Positions 43,364 through 52,061 of a DNA stretch of 64,000 nt are shown here, one piece after another. The translations under genes were made by a program, and so were the position numbers. Numbering within the stretch: the stretch's first letter is position 1; every line of letters begins with the position of its first letter. Origin of the DNA: Bin52 sp965213935. GTDB taxonomy: Bacteria > Pseudomonadota > Alphaproteobacteria > Thalassobaculales > Thalassobaculaceae. The notes under the pieces were generated by a model. That model was not told where the DNA came from, searched no databases, and saw nothing but the letters and a program-made list of their open reading frames with translations. The DNA lies in assembly GCA_965213935.1 (NCBI GenBank), contig CBDCAO010000008.1, positions 1 to 64,000 of the forward strand, given 5' to 3'.

Positions 43364-43714
43364 TCTCTGAACTACCTCTCATCTACTATCGAGGCTCGCA
43401 AATCCATAAACCTCGCTGTTGCCAAACGCCCTGACGATAGGCTGGCAGGGCCAAGCCATTGCACGATCTCGGGTTGTCGATTCACTCTAACCAAAGGTTA
43501 GCCTATGGATGCTGTGCCGGCTAGACTCTCTGACCAGCGTAGCGCGATGCAAGTAAGTAGCCGGTCTGCTAGGAAGATCACTTGGGAGCGCATGGTCTAC
43601 GTACACAACAGTCGCCAACCACCTCTCACTCGGGTATCGCAGGAAGTCTGACAAGGCCTTCTCTCGCACGCGTTGGTCGTCCTTACTGACAGCCCACTGC
43701 AGATCTTGGGCATT
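43364..43714. other. Intergenic stretch at the right edge of the R-M island
   Basis: About 350 bases. A 60-codon minus-strand frame (43487-43669) has no motif or convincing ribosome site. Composition shifts back to GC-rich near 43750. Confidence 0.4.
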
Positions 43715-44209
43715 TCACCTGCCGTTGCGACATCTTTGCCATCTTCCCGATAGCGGTGCTGGCAGCAGTCCGCCGATCCGTCGCGTGTATCGGATTTCGT
43801 CTAGCATTGTGGCAAGGAGTCCACCATTGCCGCCTCGGTATCGCAACCGCCCGGATGAGATCTCCCGATCCTCCCCCACCTCACGTCTCGTCGATCTCTG
43901 ACGGGCTTCCGGTGCTTTGCCTGATGTCCGGGAGCGCGGAGACCCGAATCGCGCAATCCGCCATGCAGCTGCGGACTCCGGATGCCGCCGCAACCATTCA
44001 CCGGTGATATCCAGCTTCTCGTCCCAGCTCAGAACTCCGATTTCGAGCCCCGACTCGTCCATCACGCCGGCCTCCAGATACGCCGCCACGACGTGCCAAT
44101 ACATCTCTACGTCCACCGAGAGTTGCGCCTCGCTCTTGCCGTCGTGCCCCAGGGTCTTTGCGCACTCGGCGCGAGCGACGGTCTCGACGTTGTCTGTCGA
44201 TTCAGCCAT
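43715..44209 (-). CDS. Hypothetical protein
   Basis: About 164 residues from MAESTDNVETVARAECAKTL. The first 95 residues look like a soluble acidic-helical protein (DVEMYWHVVAAYLEAGVMDE, then SWDEKLDITGEWLRRHPESA). The rest is Arg/Gly-rich and may reflect a frame change or a disordered tail. I do not recognise it. It is divergent from the ParB-like gene and could use a shared promoter region at 44210-44450. Confidence 0.45.
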   Translation of the reverse strand: MAESTDNVETVARAECAKTLGHDGKSEAQLSVDVEMYWHVVAAYLEAGVMDESGLEIGVLSWDEKLDITGEWLRRHPESAAAWRIARFGSPRSRTSGKAPEARQRSTRREVGEDREISSGRLRYRGGNGGLLATMLDEIRYTRRIGGLLPAPLSGRWQRCRNGR

Positions 44210-44451
44210 GAGCAACAGCTAGCACGAAGAGTCCGGTCCGTACACCACGGGAACGTTCCCGAACCCAGTTCCGGCCGTCATGCCATCACCGTCGGCACAG
44301 GCCCGCCCCTGCCGCCAGGCCGGCGCCGTGAGCGCCACGAGTTTGCCGATACGCCTTCTGGAGTCGGAGCGAATTTCGGTCGGGGCAGGCGCAGTAGGCG
44401 GCCAGGGAGGCCGTCCACCCCGCGCCGATGCAACCCTCCAGGGAGATTCGC

Positions 44452-46806
44452 ATGGACCACATCGCCCCCAAGGCCAAACCGCTCATCCGGGAGATCCCGC
44501 TCTCCCGGCTCGCGCTCGCCCCCGAGAACGTCCGCAAGACCCCGCCCGATTCCCGCGCCGATGCCGAGTTGAAGGCCTCCATCGCCGCCCTCGGACTGCT
44601 GGAGAACCTGGTCGTCCGCGCCGATGACCCGGATGAGTCTGGCGCCGAATGCTTCGCCGTGGTCGCGGGCGGGCGCCGCCTGAGGGCCATGCAGGCGCTG
44701 GTCGAGGACAACGTGCTCGACGCCGACCATCCGGTGCCCTGCCAGGTCAGGTCCGGGGGTGCCGAGCCCGCCGAGGTCTCGCTCGCCGAGAACGTCATCC
44801 GCGTACCGATGCACCCCGCCGACCAGGTGGTCGCGTTCACGAAGCTGGCCGACGCCGGCCAGTCGGTTTCCGCCATCGCGGCGCGTTTCGGCGCATCGGA
44901 GCGCGTCGTCGAGCAGCGCCTGCGCCTCGGCAACGCCGCGCCGGAGCTGCTGGACGCCTACCGGGCCGACGAGATCGACCTCGAAGTGCTGAAGGCCTTC
45001 GCCGTCACCACCGACCGCGAGCGCCAGATGGCGGTCTGGGAACAGGTCTCGGCACAGGGCTACCGCCGGTCCGCCTGGCAGGTGAAGCGCCTGCTCACCG
45101 AGGAGCGGGTGCCCGGCGCCACCGCGGTCGCCCGTTTCGTCGGGGTCGAGGCCTACGAGGCCGCGGGCGGCCCGGTCATGCGCGACCTGTTCGCCCACGA
45201 CGACGAGAGCGGCGTCTGGTTCGAGGACCCGGTGCTGCTGGAGAAGCTGGCAACGAACAAGCTCCAGGCGGCCGCCGACGAGCTGGCGACCCGCTGGAAG
45301 TGGGCCACCGCCATGGTCGAGGTGGAGTGGAGCGACACCGCCCGCTACGGCCGCATCGAGCCCCAGCCCGGCACGCCGACCGACGACGAACGTGCGGAGA
45401 TCGACAAGCTGCAAACCCGCCACGACGAGTTGGTCAATCTCGACGACGAGGACTGGACGGAAGAGCTGGTCGCCGAGGGCGAACGCATCGAGGCCCGTCT
45501 CGACGAGATCGAGGGCGCCGTCGAGGCCCGTGCTGTCTTCCGCCGCGAGGACTTGCGCGTCGCGGGCTGCATCGTCACCGTCGGCCAGGACGGCGCGATG
45601 CAGGTCATCCAGGGCCTGGTGAAGCCCGAAGACATGCCCAAGCCGGCGGAGTCGGCGGATGCCGGTGCGGCCGTCGGCAACGGCCACGATCCCGAGGCCG
45701 TCATCCACCGCGTCAATGTCCCCGGGCCCTCCGTTTCCACGCCCATGGCGCCGCCGAAGGACCGCGAGGCCGAGGCGCGCAAGGAGGCCGGCGTCGGCAT
45801 CGGCCTCGCCGACGATCTGCGCTCGATCCGCACCGCGCTGGTCAAGGCGAAGCTCGCCGGCGACTTCGAGGCCGCCTTCGACCTGATGCTGTTCCAGATG
45901 GGACGGTCCGTGTTCACCTTCGGCTACAAGGCCCACGCGCTCGATATTGCGGTGCGCGAGACCGCCGACCGGCCGGCGACCCGGATGAACGACGCCGACT
46001 TCGTCGACTGGTCGCCGGGCGAGGCGATGCTGGAGGACCGCTCCCACCTGTCGATGGACTGGCTGGAGATCGAGGACGACGGCGAATCCTTCTCGGCGCT
46101 CAGGGCCTTGCCGCAGGCCGAGAAGGAGGCGCTGTTCGCGGCCTGTGTCGCGCGCACGGTGAAGGGGCAGCTCGCCTTCGAGCCCCAGGCCCGCCCCGAG
46201 CTCGAAGCGACGGTGGCCCGCCTCGACATCGACTTCGCGGCCCATGTCCGCCCGACCGCCGACATGCTGTGGTCGCGGATCGCCAAGGCGCGCGTCCTCG
46301 ACATCGCGCGCACGGTGTTCGGCCTGGCCTGGGCGTCGGCGCGGTCGAAGTACAAGAAGCCCGCGCTGGCCGAGGCCATGGAAGCCGCCTTCGCCGCCGG
46401 CGACCCGCCGGTCGGCGTCAGCGCCGCGATGCACGCCGACGCGCTCGCTTGGGTTCCGCCGGGGTTCGCGGCGTTCGATGCCGGCCGGACGGTCGGCGAC
46501 GACGGGGATGCGGCCACGGCCGCAGGCACCGATCCGGCAGAGGCGGCGCCGGTCGGCAACGGCCATGCGACGGAAGCCGCTCCCGAACCGGAACCGTTGC
46601 ACGCCGTGACGGCCAATGCCGGCAACGGCGCCGCCGAAACGGTCGACCCCGGTCCGGACGCCGATCGCGGTAACACCGGCGAGGCCGATCCCGACCCGGC
46701 CGTCACGGGCGGGCCGGACAGCATCGCCGCGACCGGGCCGGTCAACGGGCACGACCCCCACCCGGACCCGATGGAGATCCCGGAGTTCCTCCGCCGCGTC
46801 CAGTAG
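44452..46806 (+). CDS. ParB-like nuclease/partition-domain protein
   Basis: 784 residues. The N-terminal ParB/Srx domain is clear: IPLSRLALAPENVRKTPPDS, VVAGGRRLRAMQAL and LAENVIRVPMHPADQVVAFT, followed by an HTH (SAIAARFGASERVVEQRLRL). The long C-terminal part has helices resembling plasmid ParB-like proteins, and a low-complexity tail (about 650-770) rich in Ala, Glu and Pro. Such proteins bind plasmid DNA and serve partition or regulation. The start at 44452 has GGGAGATTCGC before it. No ParA-like partner is in this window. It heads the long collinear plasmid/ICE-type block. Confidence 0.85.
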   Translation: MDHIAPKAKPLIREIPLSRLALAPENVRKTPPDSRADAELKASIAALGLLENLVVRADDPDESGAECFAVVAGGRRLRAMQALVEDNVLDADHPVPCQVRSGGAEPAEVSLAENVIRVPMHPADQVVAFTKLADAGQSVSAIAARFGASERVVEQRLRLGNAAPELLDAYRADEIDLEVLKAFAVTTDRERQMAVWEQVSAQGYRRSAWQVKRLLTEERVPGATAVARFVGVEAYEAAGGPVMRDLFAHDDESGVWFEDPVLLEKLATNKLQAAADELATRWKWATAMVEVEWSDTARYGRIEPQPGTPTDDERAEIDKLQTRHDELVNLDDEDWTEELVAEGERIEARLDEIEGAVEARAVFRREDLRVAGCIVTVGQDGAMQVIQGLVKPEDMPKPAESADAGAAVGNGHDPEAVIHRVNVPGPSVSTPMAPPKDREAEARKEAGVGIGLADDLRSIRTALVKAKLAGDFEAAFDLMLFQMGRSVFTFGYKAHALDIAVRETADRPATRMNDADFVDWSPGEAMLEDRSHLSMDWLEIEDDGESFSALRALPQAEKEALFAACVARTVKGQLAFEPQARPELEATVARLDIDFAAHVRPTADMLWSRIAKARVLDIARTVFGLAWASARSKYKKPALAEAMEAAFAAGDPPVGVSAAMHADALAWVPPGFAAFDAGRTVGDDGDAATAAGTDPAEAAPVGNGHATEAAPEPEPLHAVTANAGNGAAETVDPGPDADRGNTGEADPDPAVTGGPDSIAATGPVNGHDPHPDPMEIPEFLRRVQ

Positions 46807-46820
46807 CCGTCCTGCCCATT

Positions 46821-46876
46821 GGAAGCGCGCCGCCGCCCCCGGCTCGGGGGCCGGGGCAGGCAGGCGGGGCGCTTCC
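46821..46876 (+). promoter_or_regulatory. Inverted-repeat leader before the GHKL ATPase gene
   Basis: GGAAGCGC (46821-46828) pairs with GCGCTTCC (46869-46876) around a GC-rich inner hairpin, 30 bases before the start. A similar leader precedes the RadC gene at 49632. It could terminate or attenuate transcription; no run of T follows, so a plain terminator is less likely. Confidence 0.45.
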
Positions 46877-46905
46877 GTTTCCGCATCCGTCATGGAGGTC
46901 CCCCC

Positions 46906-48645
46906 ATGAACCGCACGATCCGCGCCCGCCTTCACGAGAGCGCCGTGAAGCGGGTGACCCGCATCTACGCCGCAACCCTCGCCGACATCTTCACCGAGAC
47001 CTTGCAGAACAGCCGCCGCGTCGGCGCCACGCGCGTCCGCATTGCGGTCACCGCCCCCACCGCTACGACGGGCGATACGCCGCTCACCGTCACCATTTCC
47101 GACGACGGCGCAGGGATCGCCGATCCCGCCGTCCTGCTCAGCTTCGGCGAGAACGGCTGGGACGACGCGCTGGTCCGGCGCGAGGACGCCGCCGGCTTCG
47201 GCTTCGCCAGCCTGGCGCGCCGCAACTGCACCGTTTCCTCGCGGCCGCGTTCTCGAAACAGGGAGACTCTGCCCGGCTGGCGGGTCGGGCTGGAACCGGT
47301 GCATTTCCTCGGGGAGGCCGAGGCCGAGGTGCATGCCGACGAAGGGGCCCCCTATCCCTGCGGCACGGCGATTTCGTTCGAGGCGACCGAATCCATCGCG
47401 GCCATCCGCAACGCGGCGGAGAATGCCGCCCGCCACTATCCGCTGCCGGTGGTGTTCGAGGACCGCACCGAAGACAACGCCGGCGGCCCCGAAGAGCTGC
47501 CGCGCCGCGCCTTCCTCGACCGCGCCATTCATGCCGAGCCATGGCGAGGACTCGTGTTCGGCGTTTTCCGCAACCGCCGTAGCGGCTACCGGGACCCCGA
47601 CCTCAGCTTCTTCGGTCTGACCCTGCCGGTCGGCCTGCCCACGGTCGAGACCGTCCACGGCGCGACCTGGAGCGTCCTGGCCGACGTGGACGACTGCCCG
47701 GACCTCGAACTGGTCCTGCCGGCCCGCAAGGAGCCGGTCGAGAACGCCTTCCTGAAGGAGATGCGCGAGGCCGCGCGGCTGGCGATCTACCGCGCCATGA
47801 CGGCCGATCCGAACCCACGCCCGGCCTTCGAGGACTGGACACGGGCGCGCGAAGCCGGCATCGAGATAGGGCCGCCGCCGGCCCTGCTGCGTCCCTGGCG
47901 GCCCTCCGTCGCCAACGTCGACGACTGGCGCGAGCCGCCGAAGCTCGCCCCCGTGGGTCAGGACGCTCTGGTCATGGACTGCGACCCAGAGCCGCCCGAG
48001 GCCCAGACGCTCTGGCGCGCCGCCGAGCGGGAGGGTGTCTCACACCGCCTGTTCGAAGCCGACCGCAGGCTGGAGGGCTACGGCTGGTACGGCGCGCTCG
48101 ACCGCGCGACCGGTATCGCCGTCGAGGTCACGCTGGACGGCAAGCGCCATCCGCTCGACGACGCCCCGCTGGCGGAGCGGACGGCGCCGACCGCGGCAGA
48201 GCTGCCGCCCAGGCCGGAAGCGGTCCGCATCGAACTCGCCGTCCGGCCGGCAGACGGAGCGGCGGGCGCGCTCCGTCTGCCGGCCGATCTCGCCTTCGCG
48301 GGCGAGGCCTGGAGCTGGCTCCAGGACGCCCTGCCGCTGGTGACCACTGACAGCGCGCTCCAGCCCCACGAGCTCGCCGCGTTGCTCCGCAACGGCTTCT
48401 TCTCGCCGTCGGACGACACCGGGGCGGACAGCTACGAGACCCAGCTCGATCGCTTCGACGAGGACGCGCTGCACCTGGCCACCCGGTTGCTGTTGTCGGA
48501 CGACGAGGCCTGCCGAACCTCGATCGCCGAGGCCGTCCGGCGCGATCTGATCTGGTTCTGCCCCCAGGGCCGCACGGTCGAGATCAGCGTGCGCCGGCCC
48601 GACGTGACGGTGACCCTGGCCGCAGCCGGGGAGGCCGCCTCGTGA
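46906..48645 (+). CDS. GHKL (Hsp90-like) ATP-binding protein
   Basis: 579 residues from ATG 46906, with GGAGG in front. Bergerat-fold boxes: N-box TLADIFTETLQNSRRVGATR (Glu31, Asn35), G1 ISDDGAGIADPAV and G2 DAAGFGFASLARRN. The rest (FFGLTLPVGLPTVETVHGAT, RPADGAAGALRLPADLAFAG) is not a kinase. The C-terminal 40 residues (AVRRDLIWFCPQGRTVEISV) are repeated as a stand-alone protein at 49282-49500. The gene lies in the plasmid block after the ParB-like gene. It may be a chaperone-type ATPase acting on DNA-bound complexes; this is inference. Confidence 0.8.
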   Translation: MNRTIRARLHESAVKRVTRIYAATLADIFTETLQNSRRVGATRVRIAVTAPTATTGDTPLTVTISDDGAGIADPAVLLSFGENGWDDALVRREDAAGFGFASLARRNCTVSSRPRSRNRETLPGWRVGLEPVHFLGEAEAEVHADEGAPYPCGTAISFEATESIAAIRNAAENAARHYPLPVVFEDRTEDNAGGPEELPRRAFLDRAIHAEPWRGLVFGVFRNRRSGYRDPDLSFFGLTLPVGLPTVETVHGATWSVLADVDDCPDLELVLPARKEPVENAFLKEMREAARLAIYRAMTADPNPRPAFEDWTRAREAGIEIGPPPALLRPWRPSVANVDDWREPPKLAPVGQDALVMDCDPEPPEAQTLWRAAEREGVSHRLFEADRRLEGYGWYGALDRATGIAVEVTLDGKRHPLDDAPLAERTAPTAAELPPRPEAVRIELAVRPADGAAGALRLPADLAFAGEAWSWLQDALPLVTTDSALQPHELAALLRNGFFSPSDDTGADSYETQLDRFDEDALHLATRLLLSDDEACRTSIAEAVRRDLIWFCPQGRTVEISVRRPDVTVTLAAAGEAAS

Positions 48646-49121
48646 GCCGGCCCTGGAGCGTGCAGGTCGGCTACAACGCGCACCATTGCAACACCGTCAC
48701 GGTCGAGGCCGGGACGATCGAGGAGGCGCTGGAGAAGGCCGTCGCGGCCGCCAACGAGGACCCCGCCGGCTGACGGTCGAGCCATCATTGCTCGGATTCG
48801 TTCGTCGACGCCTTCTGCGAGGGCGCCGGTTGCGATCCGTGGGGAAAGGGCGCGCTTTCCGTCCCCGCCCGCTTCTCCGAGCATGGCGAGCCACCGGTCG
48901 TGTCCTTGTCCGGACCCGTCCCGCCGGGCGCCGTGCAGGTCTCCGGCGGCCGGGTGACGGTCCGCTTCGAGACCGAGGCCGGCACGATCGCGGCGGAAAT
49001 GCGCGACCCGTCGCATCCCCCTCGAAACAAGCCCCTGGTGACGGTATCCGTCGGACCCGACGGCAAGCCCAAGGTGGAGGTCGAGGGCGGCAGCGCCCGG
49101 GTCCGCATCCTCGACGGCTGA
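48642..49121 (+). pseudogene. Small gene with an in-frame TGA
   Basis: GTG 48642 overlaps the previous stop (GTGA). It opens MSRPWSVQVGYNAHHCNTVT and TIEEALEKAVAAANEDPAG, then TGA (48771-48773). The same frame continues without interruption as RSSHHCSDSFVDAFCEGAGC, GKGALSVPARFSEHGEPPVV and on to RVRILDG at 49121. The continuation has protein-like codon use but no ATG or GTG until 48900. So either one gene of 159 codons was broken by a TGG-to-TGA change, or TGA is read through. The downstream part could still be made from GTG 48900 as a 73-aa protein. Confidence 0.6.
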
Positions 49122-49281
49122 TCCGGCCCCCGGCCGGTCGCCGCCACCGATCCTTTCACACAGATGGCGCCCTCCGCTCCGCCCGGAGCGGGGGGGCGGC
49201 ATGCGTCCGGACGAGGCGGGCAGGGGCGCGGGAGCGTCCCGGTTCCGCAGGTCCGGCGTTCAGCAACAGGAGACCCAGCCC

Positions 49282-49500
49282 ATGCAGCATACCGACCACG
49301 TCCCCGATGGCGCCGGCGTCGCGGCTCCGCCCGACCGGCCCGGCGACGAGGCGCAGAAACGCGCCATCGCCGACGCCGTCTGGACCGACCTGCTCTGGCT
49401 CATACCGACCGGCCGCACCGTCACGATCGCCGTCCGCGACGGCAGGGTCGCGGTCGAGCTCGGCCCGCCCGGCACGACGCCGCAGGTCCCGGCCCACTGA
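49282..49500 (+). CDS. Small protein related to the C-terminus of the GHKL ATPase
   Basis: 72 residues from ATG 49282, preceded by AGGAG. The core ADAVWTDLLWLIPTGRTVTI and AVRDGRVAVELGPP aligns with AVRRDLIWFCPQGRTVEISV and RRPDVTVTL at the end of the GHKL ATPase (48525-48640). It is a stand-alone paralogue of that domain, perhaps a binding or competing module. Function unknown. Confidence 0.7.
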   Translation: MQHTDHVPDGAGVAAPPDRPGDEAQKRAIADAVWTDLLWLIPTGRTVTIAVRDGRVAVELGPPGTTPQVPAH

Positions 49501-49551
49501 CCCAAACGGGTTCGGCGCCCGCCGTCCCGTGCCCATTTTGCCAGCGCGCCC

Positions 49552-49600
49552 CGTCCCGCTTGCCGGGGCTTGCCCGGGACATCGATCCGGGGGCGGGACG
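49552..49600 (+). promoter_or_regulatory. Inverted-repeat leader before the RadC gene
   Basis: CGTCCCGC (49552-49559) pairs with GCGGGACG (49593-49600). It is followed by CGCTTCCGTT and a CATGGAGG sequence, as in the leader before 46906. Possible attenuator or shared regulator site. Confidence 0.45.
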
Positions 49601-49631
49601 CTTCCGTTCGACCCCCATGGAGGACATCGCC

Positions 49632-50372
49632 ATGCCCGATTCCGCAGCGGGTTTCGACGAGATGCCGCTTTACGACGTACCCGCGGCGCCCGCGTCGATC
49701 CGGCAGGCCGCGAGCCGCCGCCGTCTCCGGACCCGCTTCCTGCGCGCCGGGCGCGAGGCGGTTGACGATCGCGAGCTGCTGGAGCTGCTGCTCTCCGGGC
49801 GCCCGTCGGTGGACGATGCCGGCGCGCTTGCCGCAAGCCTGCTCGACACGTTCGGCACGGCGCCGCGCGCGCTCGCGGCCCGGCCGGACCGGCTGCGCAC
49901 AGTACCCGGCCTGTCGGATGACGCCATCGCCGCCCTCAAGGCCGCCGAGGCGCTCGGCATCCGCATGGCGCGAGCGTATGTGCCGGACACCGTGCGCCCG
50001 TCCCTCGGCAGCTACGACAAGGTCATCGAGTATTGCCGCACCCTCGCCGGGCATCGCGAGGTGGAGGAGTTCCGGATTCTCTATCTCAACCGGAAGAACC
50101 GTCTCATCGCGGACGAATGTCTCCAGAAGGGCTCCGTCTGCCACACGCCGGTCTATCCCCGGGAGGTCTGCATCCGCTGCCTGGAGCTTCAGGCCAGCGC
50201 GATCGTCGCTCTCCATCCGCACCCCGCCGGCGATCCCGAACCGTCCAGGGCCGACATCGACATGACGAACCGCCTCCGCGACGCGCTGAAGACCATCGAG
50301 GTGACGCTGCTCGACCATGTGATCGTGACGCAGACCGGCTCGGTCAGCTTTCGGACGCGCGGCCTGCTCTGA
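49632..50372 (+). CDS. radC: RadC-like JAB-domain protein
   Basis: 246 residues. An HhH-like N-terminal part (LGLRTVPG-type sequence LRTVPGLSDDAIAALKAAEA) precedes the RadC/JAB domain. The metal motif is VALHPHPAGDPEPSRADIDM, with E in EEFRILYLNRKN upstream, as in RadC. RadC proteins on plasmids and prophages are plentiful; their biochemical role (deubiquitinase-fold metallo-protein) is unresolved. The start at 49632 is chosen for GGAGG seven bases upstream. Confidence 0.88.
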   Translation: MPDSAAGFDEMPLYDVPAAPASIRQAASRRRLRTRFLRAGREAVDDRELLELLLSGRPSVDDAGALAASLLDTFGTAPRALAARPDRLRTVPGLSDDAIAALKAAEALGIRMARAYVPDTVRPSLGSYDKVIEYCRTLAGHREVEEFRILYLNRKNRLIADECLQKGSVCHTPVYPREVCIRCLELQASAIVALHPHPAGDPEPSRADIDMTNRLRDALKTIEVTLLDHVIVTQTGSVSFRTRGLL

Positions 50373-50462
50373 CACCCGGCTCGGTCGGCCGCACTTCTCC
50401 CGGCAAGAAACTCCCGGGGCGGAGCGATCACCCCCACCCATTCCACCAAGAGGAATCCGACC

Positions 50463-50879
50463 ATGCCCGAACCCGGCAACGCTACCGCATTCGGTCCCGT
50501 CATCTTCGCCTATACCCGCGCCCAGGCGATCGAGGACGGCATCCTCGTCGACGTCTCGGAAACCGCGCGCGAAGCGGGATTCAGGATTCCCGTCGCGATC
50601 ACGCGGACCGTCTGGGATCGCATTATCGCCTTGCCCGAGGGCTACCAAGGGTTCCAGGACGAGCGCGGGCGTTTGTGGGACGTGCTCTGGATGGCACGCC
50701 ACTACGCGCTCCGCGCCTCGAACAGCGACCGCGTGAGAATGTGCGTGCTGGTGCGCGACATCCGCAAGGACCTCCGCGACAGCAACCGGCCACCCCGCAG
50801 GCACTTTCCCATCGTGGCGATCGGGTCCGGCGACAGGGGTGAGGCCACAATCACCATAATGTTCCCCGAGGACGACTGA
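50463..50879 (+). CDS. DUF6573-like protein
   Basis: 138 residues. The opening PVIFAYTRAQAIEDGILVDV, SETAREAGF and PVAITRTVWDRIIALP fits DUF6573, a plasmid and prophage family. Further features are RMCVLVRDIRKDLR and an acidic end (MFPEDD). AAGAGG precedes the start. The next gene starts two bases after the stop, so they form an operon. No catalytic residues are known to me. Confidence 0.8.
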   Translation: MPEPGNATAFGPVIFAYTRAQAIEDGILVDVSETAREAGFRIPVAITRTVWDRIIALPEGYQGFQDERGRLWDVLWMARHYALRASNSDRVRMCVLVRDIRKDLRDSNRPPRRHFPIVAIGSGDRGEATITIMFPEDD

Positions 50880-50881
50880 GC

Positions 50882-51358
50882 ATGCCGACCCTCAGCCCCG
50901 AGCAGAAGCTCGAGATCGCCCGCCGCGTCCACGAAACCTTCGACCGCCCGAAGCGCTGGCACCAGGGCGGATGGGGGCGCGACGACGACGGCGACGTCAT
51001 CGAGTTCGACGGCGGCTTCCACGTCGTCGACAACGACGAGGTCCGCCACCCTCCCGCCTTCCGCCTCGCCACCCCCGAGAGCCCCCGCTGCTTCTGCCTC
51101 GGCGCCGCCATCCGCATCCACACCGGTTCGGTGCTCTGGCGCGACCCGTCCCATACCGGGGAGGCCACCGAGACCATGTGCGCCGTCTACACCGGGATCG
51201 CCGGCATCGACACCGGCGCCCGGGAACAGGACGCGCCGGTTTCCGAGCCGCATCTGAACGGCCTCATCGAATGGAACGACTCCGACGAGCGTTCCTGGGA
51301 GGACATCCGCGCGCTCACCGCCGCCGTGCTGCGCCACCTCGACGCGCAGCGCTGGTAA
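50882..51358 (+). CDS. Hypothetical protein downstream of DUF6573
   Basis: 158 soluble residues: TLSPEQKLEIARRVHETFDR, then WGRDDDGDVIEFDGGFHVVD, PRCFCLGAAIRIHTGSVLWR and SWEDIRALTAAVLRHLDAQR. Cys residues in PRCFCLG and a pattern of His/Asp could bind metal, but no known motif is complete. The close spacing to the preceding gene implies co-transcription. Confidence 0.65.
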   Translation: MPTLSPEQKLEIARRVHETFDRPKRWHQGGWGRDDDGDVIEFDGGFHVVDNDEVRHPPAFRLATPESPRCFCLGAAIRIHTGSVLWRDPSHTGEATETMCAVYTGIAGIDTGAREQDAPVSEPHLNGLIEWNDSDERSWEDIRALTAAVLRHLDAQRW

Positions 51359-51525
51359 CCCCGGCCTGCGAAGGCCGCGCCTCCTCTCCGCTTAGTCCCT
51401 CCGTACCGCGCATCCGTGCGCCGCCCCGCCCGGAGTCCGGCCAGCCCGCACCGGGCGGACCGGCGGCGCGGCGCGGGAGTTCCGCCGTGCCGGACGCCCA
51501 TGCCCTTCCAGCCCGGAGATCGCCC

Positions 51526-52059
51526 ATGCTCCACCGGATCACCGGCCGCGCCACCAAGTGCGGCCCCTCCGCGATTTCCGCGATCGCCGGCGTGCCGACC
51601 CACGAGGCCGCCGCCGTCATCCGCCGCCTCTTCGACCGGCCCTCGGTCAACGGCGTCCATACCGACGAACTCGCCGCCGCCCTCGAAGAGTTCGGCTTCG
51701 TTCCCGACTACGCGATCCGCCATCCCAGGTACCGCGAGCGCCGCCATGCGCGCCGGGAAGAGGTCTGGGAGCGCATCTTCGCGGATGTGCCGTTCGACGT
51801 GCGCGCCGTCACGCTCGGGACGTTCCTGGACCCCGCGCCAGCCGGCATGTGGGCGATTTCCGCGAGCAATCACTTCGTGGCGTATGCCGACGGATTCGTC
51901 GCGGATTCTGGGGCTTGGATTTCGCGCAAACCCCGGCCATGGCTCCGCGCCGATCCTGACTGCGACCGCTTCGCCCTGCGGCGCGTCCACGAGGCCGTCC
52001 GGTTCGTGCCTGTCTCCTCGGCGGCTGCCCATAGCGGCCCGATCAAACAGGAGTGCTGA
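51526..52059 (+). CDS. Papain/C39-like cysteine peptidase-type protein
   Basis: 177 residues. ATKCGPSAISAIAGVPTHEA carries a Cys in a setting like the nucleophile of C39/papain-like peptidases, and SNHFVAYADGFVADSGAWIS carries a His and Asp/Asn in the expected order. The middle (LAAALEEFGFVPDYAIRHPR) is helical. I infer a cysteine-peptidase fold with a role in processing or immunity to a small protein. The start has GGAGATCGCCC before it, and the leader (51440-51525) is repeated before the gene at 52926. Confidence 0.55.
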   Translation: MLHRITGRATKCGPSAISAIAGVPTHEAAAVIRRLFDRPSVNGVHTDELAAALEEFGFVPDYAIRHPRYRERRHARREEVWERIFADVPFDVRAVTLGTFLDPAPAGMWAISASNHFVAYADGFVADSGAWISRKPRPWLRADPDCDRFALRRVHEAVRFVPVSSAAAHSGPIKQEC

Positions 52060-52061
52060 CC

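Noticed and set aside
43487..43669. 60-codon minus-strand frame between the R-M island and the next gene
   Set aside because: No ribosome site, no motif, and composition does not distinguish it from intergenic DNA.
44278..47658. 1126-codon minus-strand open frame
   Set aside because: Shadow of the ParB-like and GHKL genes; low-complexity Gly/Arg/Asp composition and no domain.
49260..50804. 514-codon minus-strand open frame
   Set aside because: Opposite to RadC and DUF6573 genes, no motif, crosses several real gene borders.
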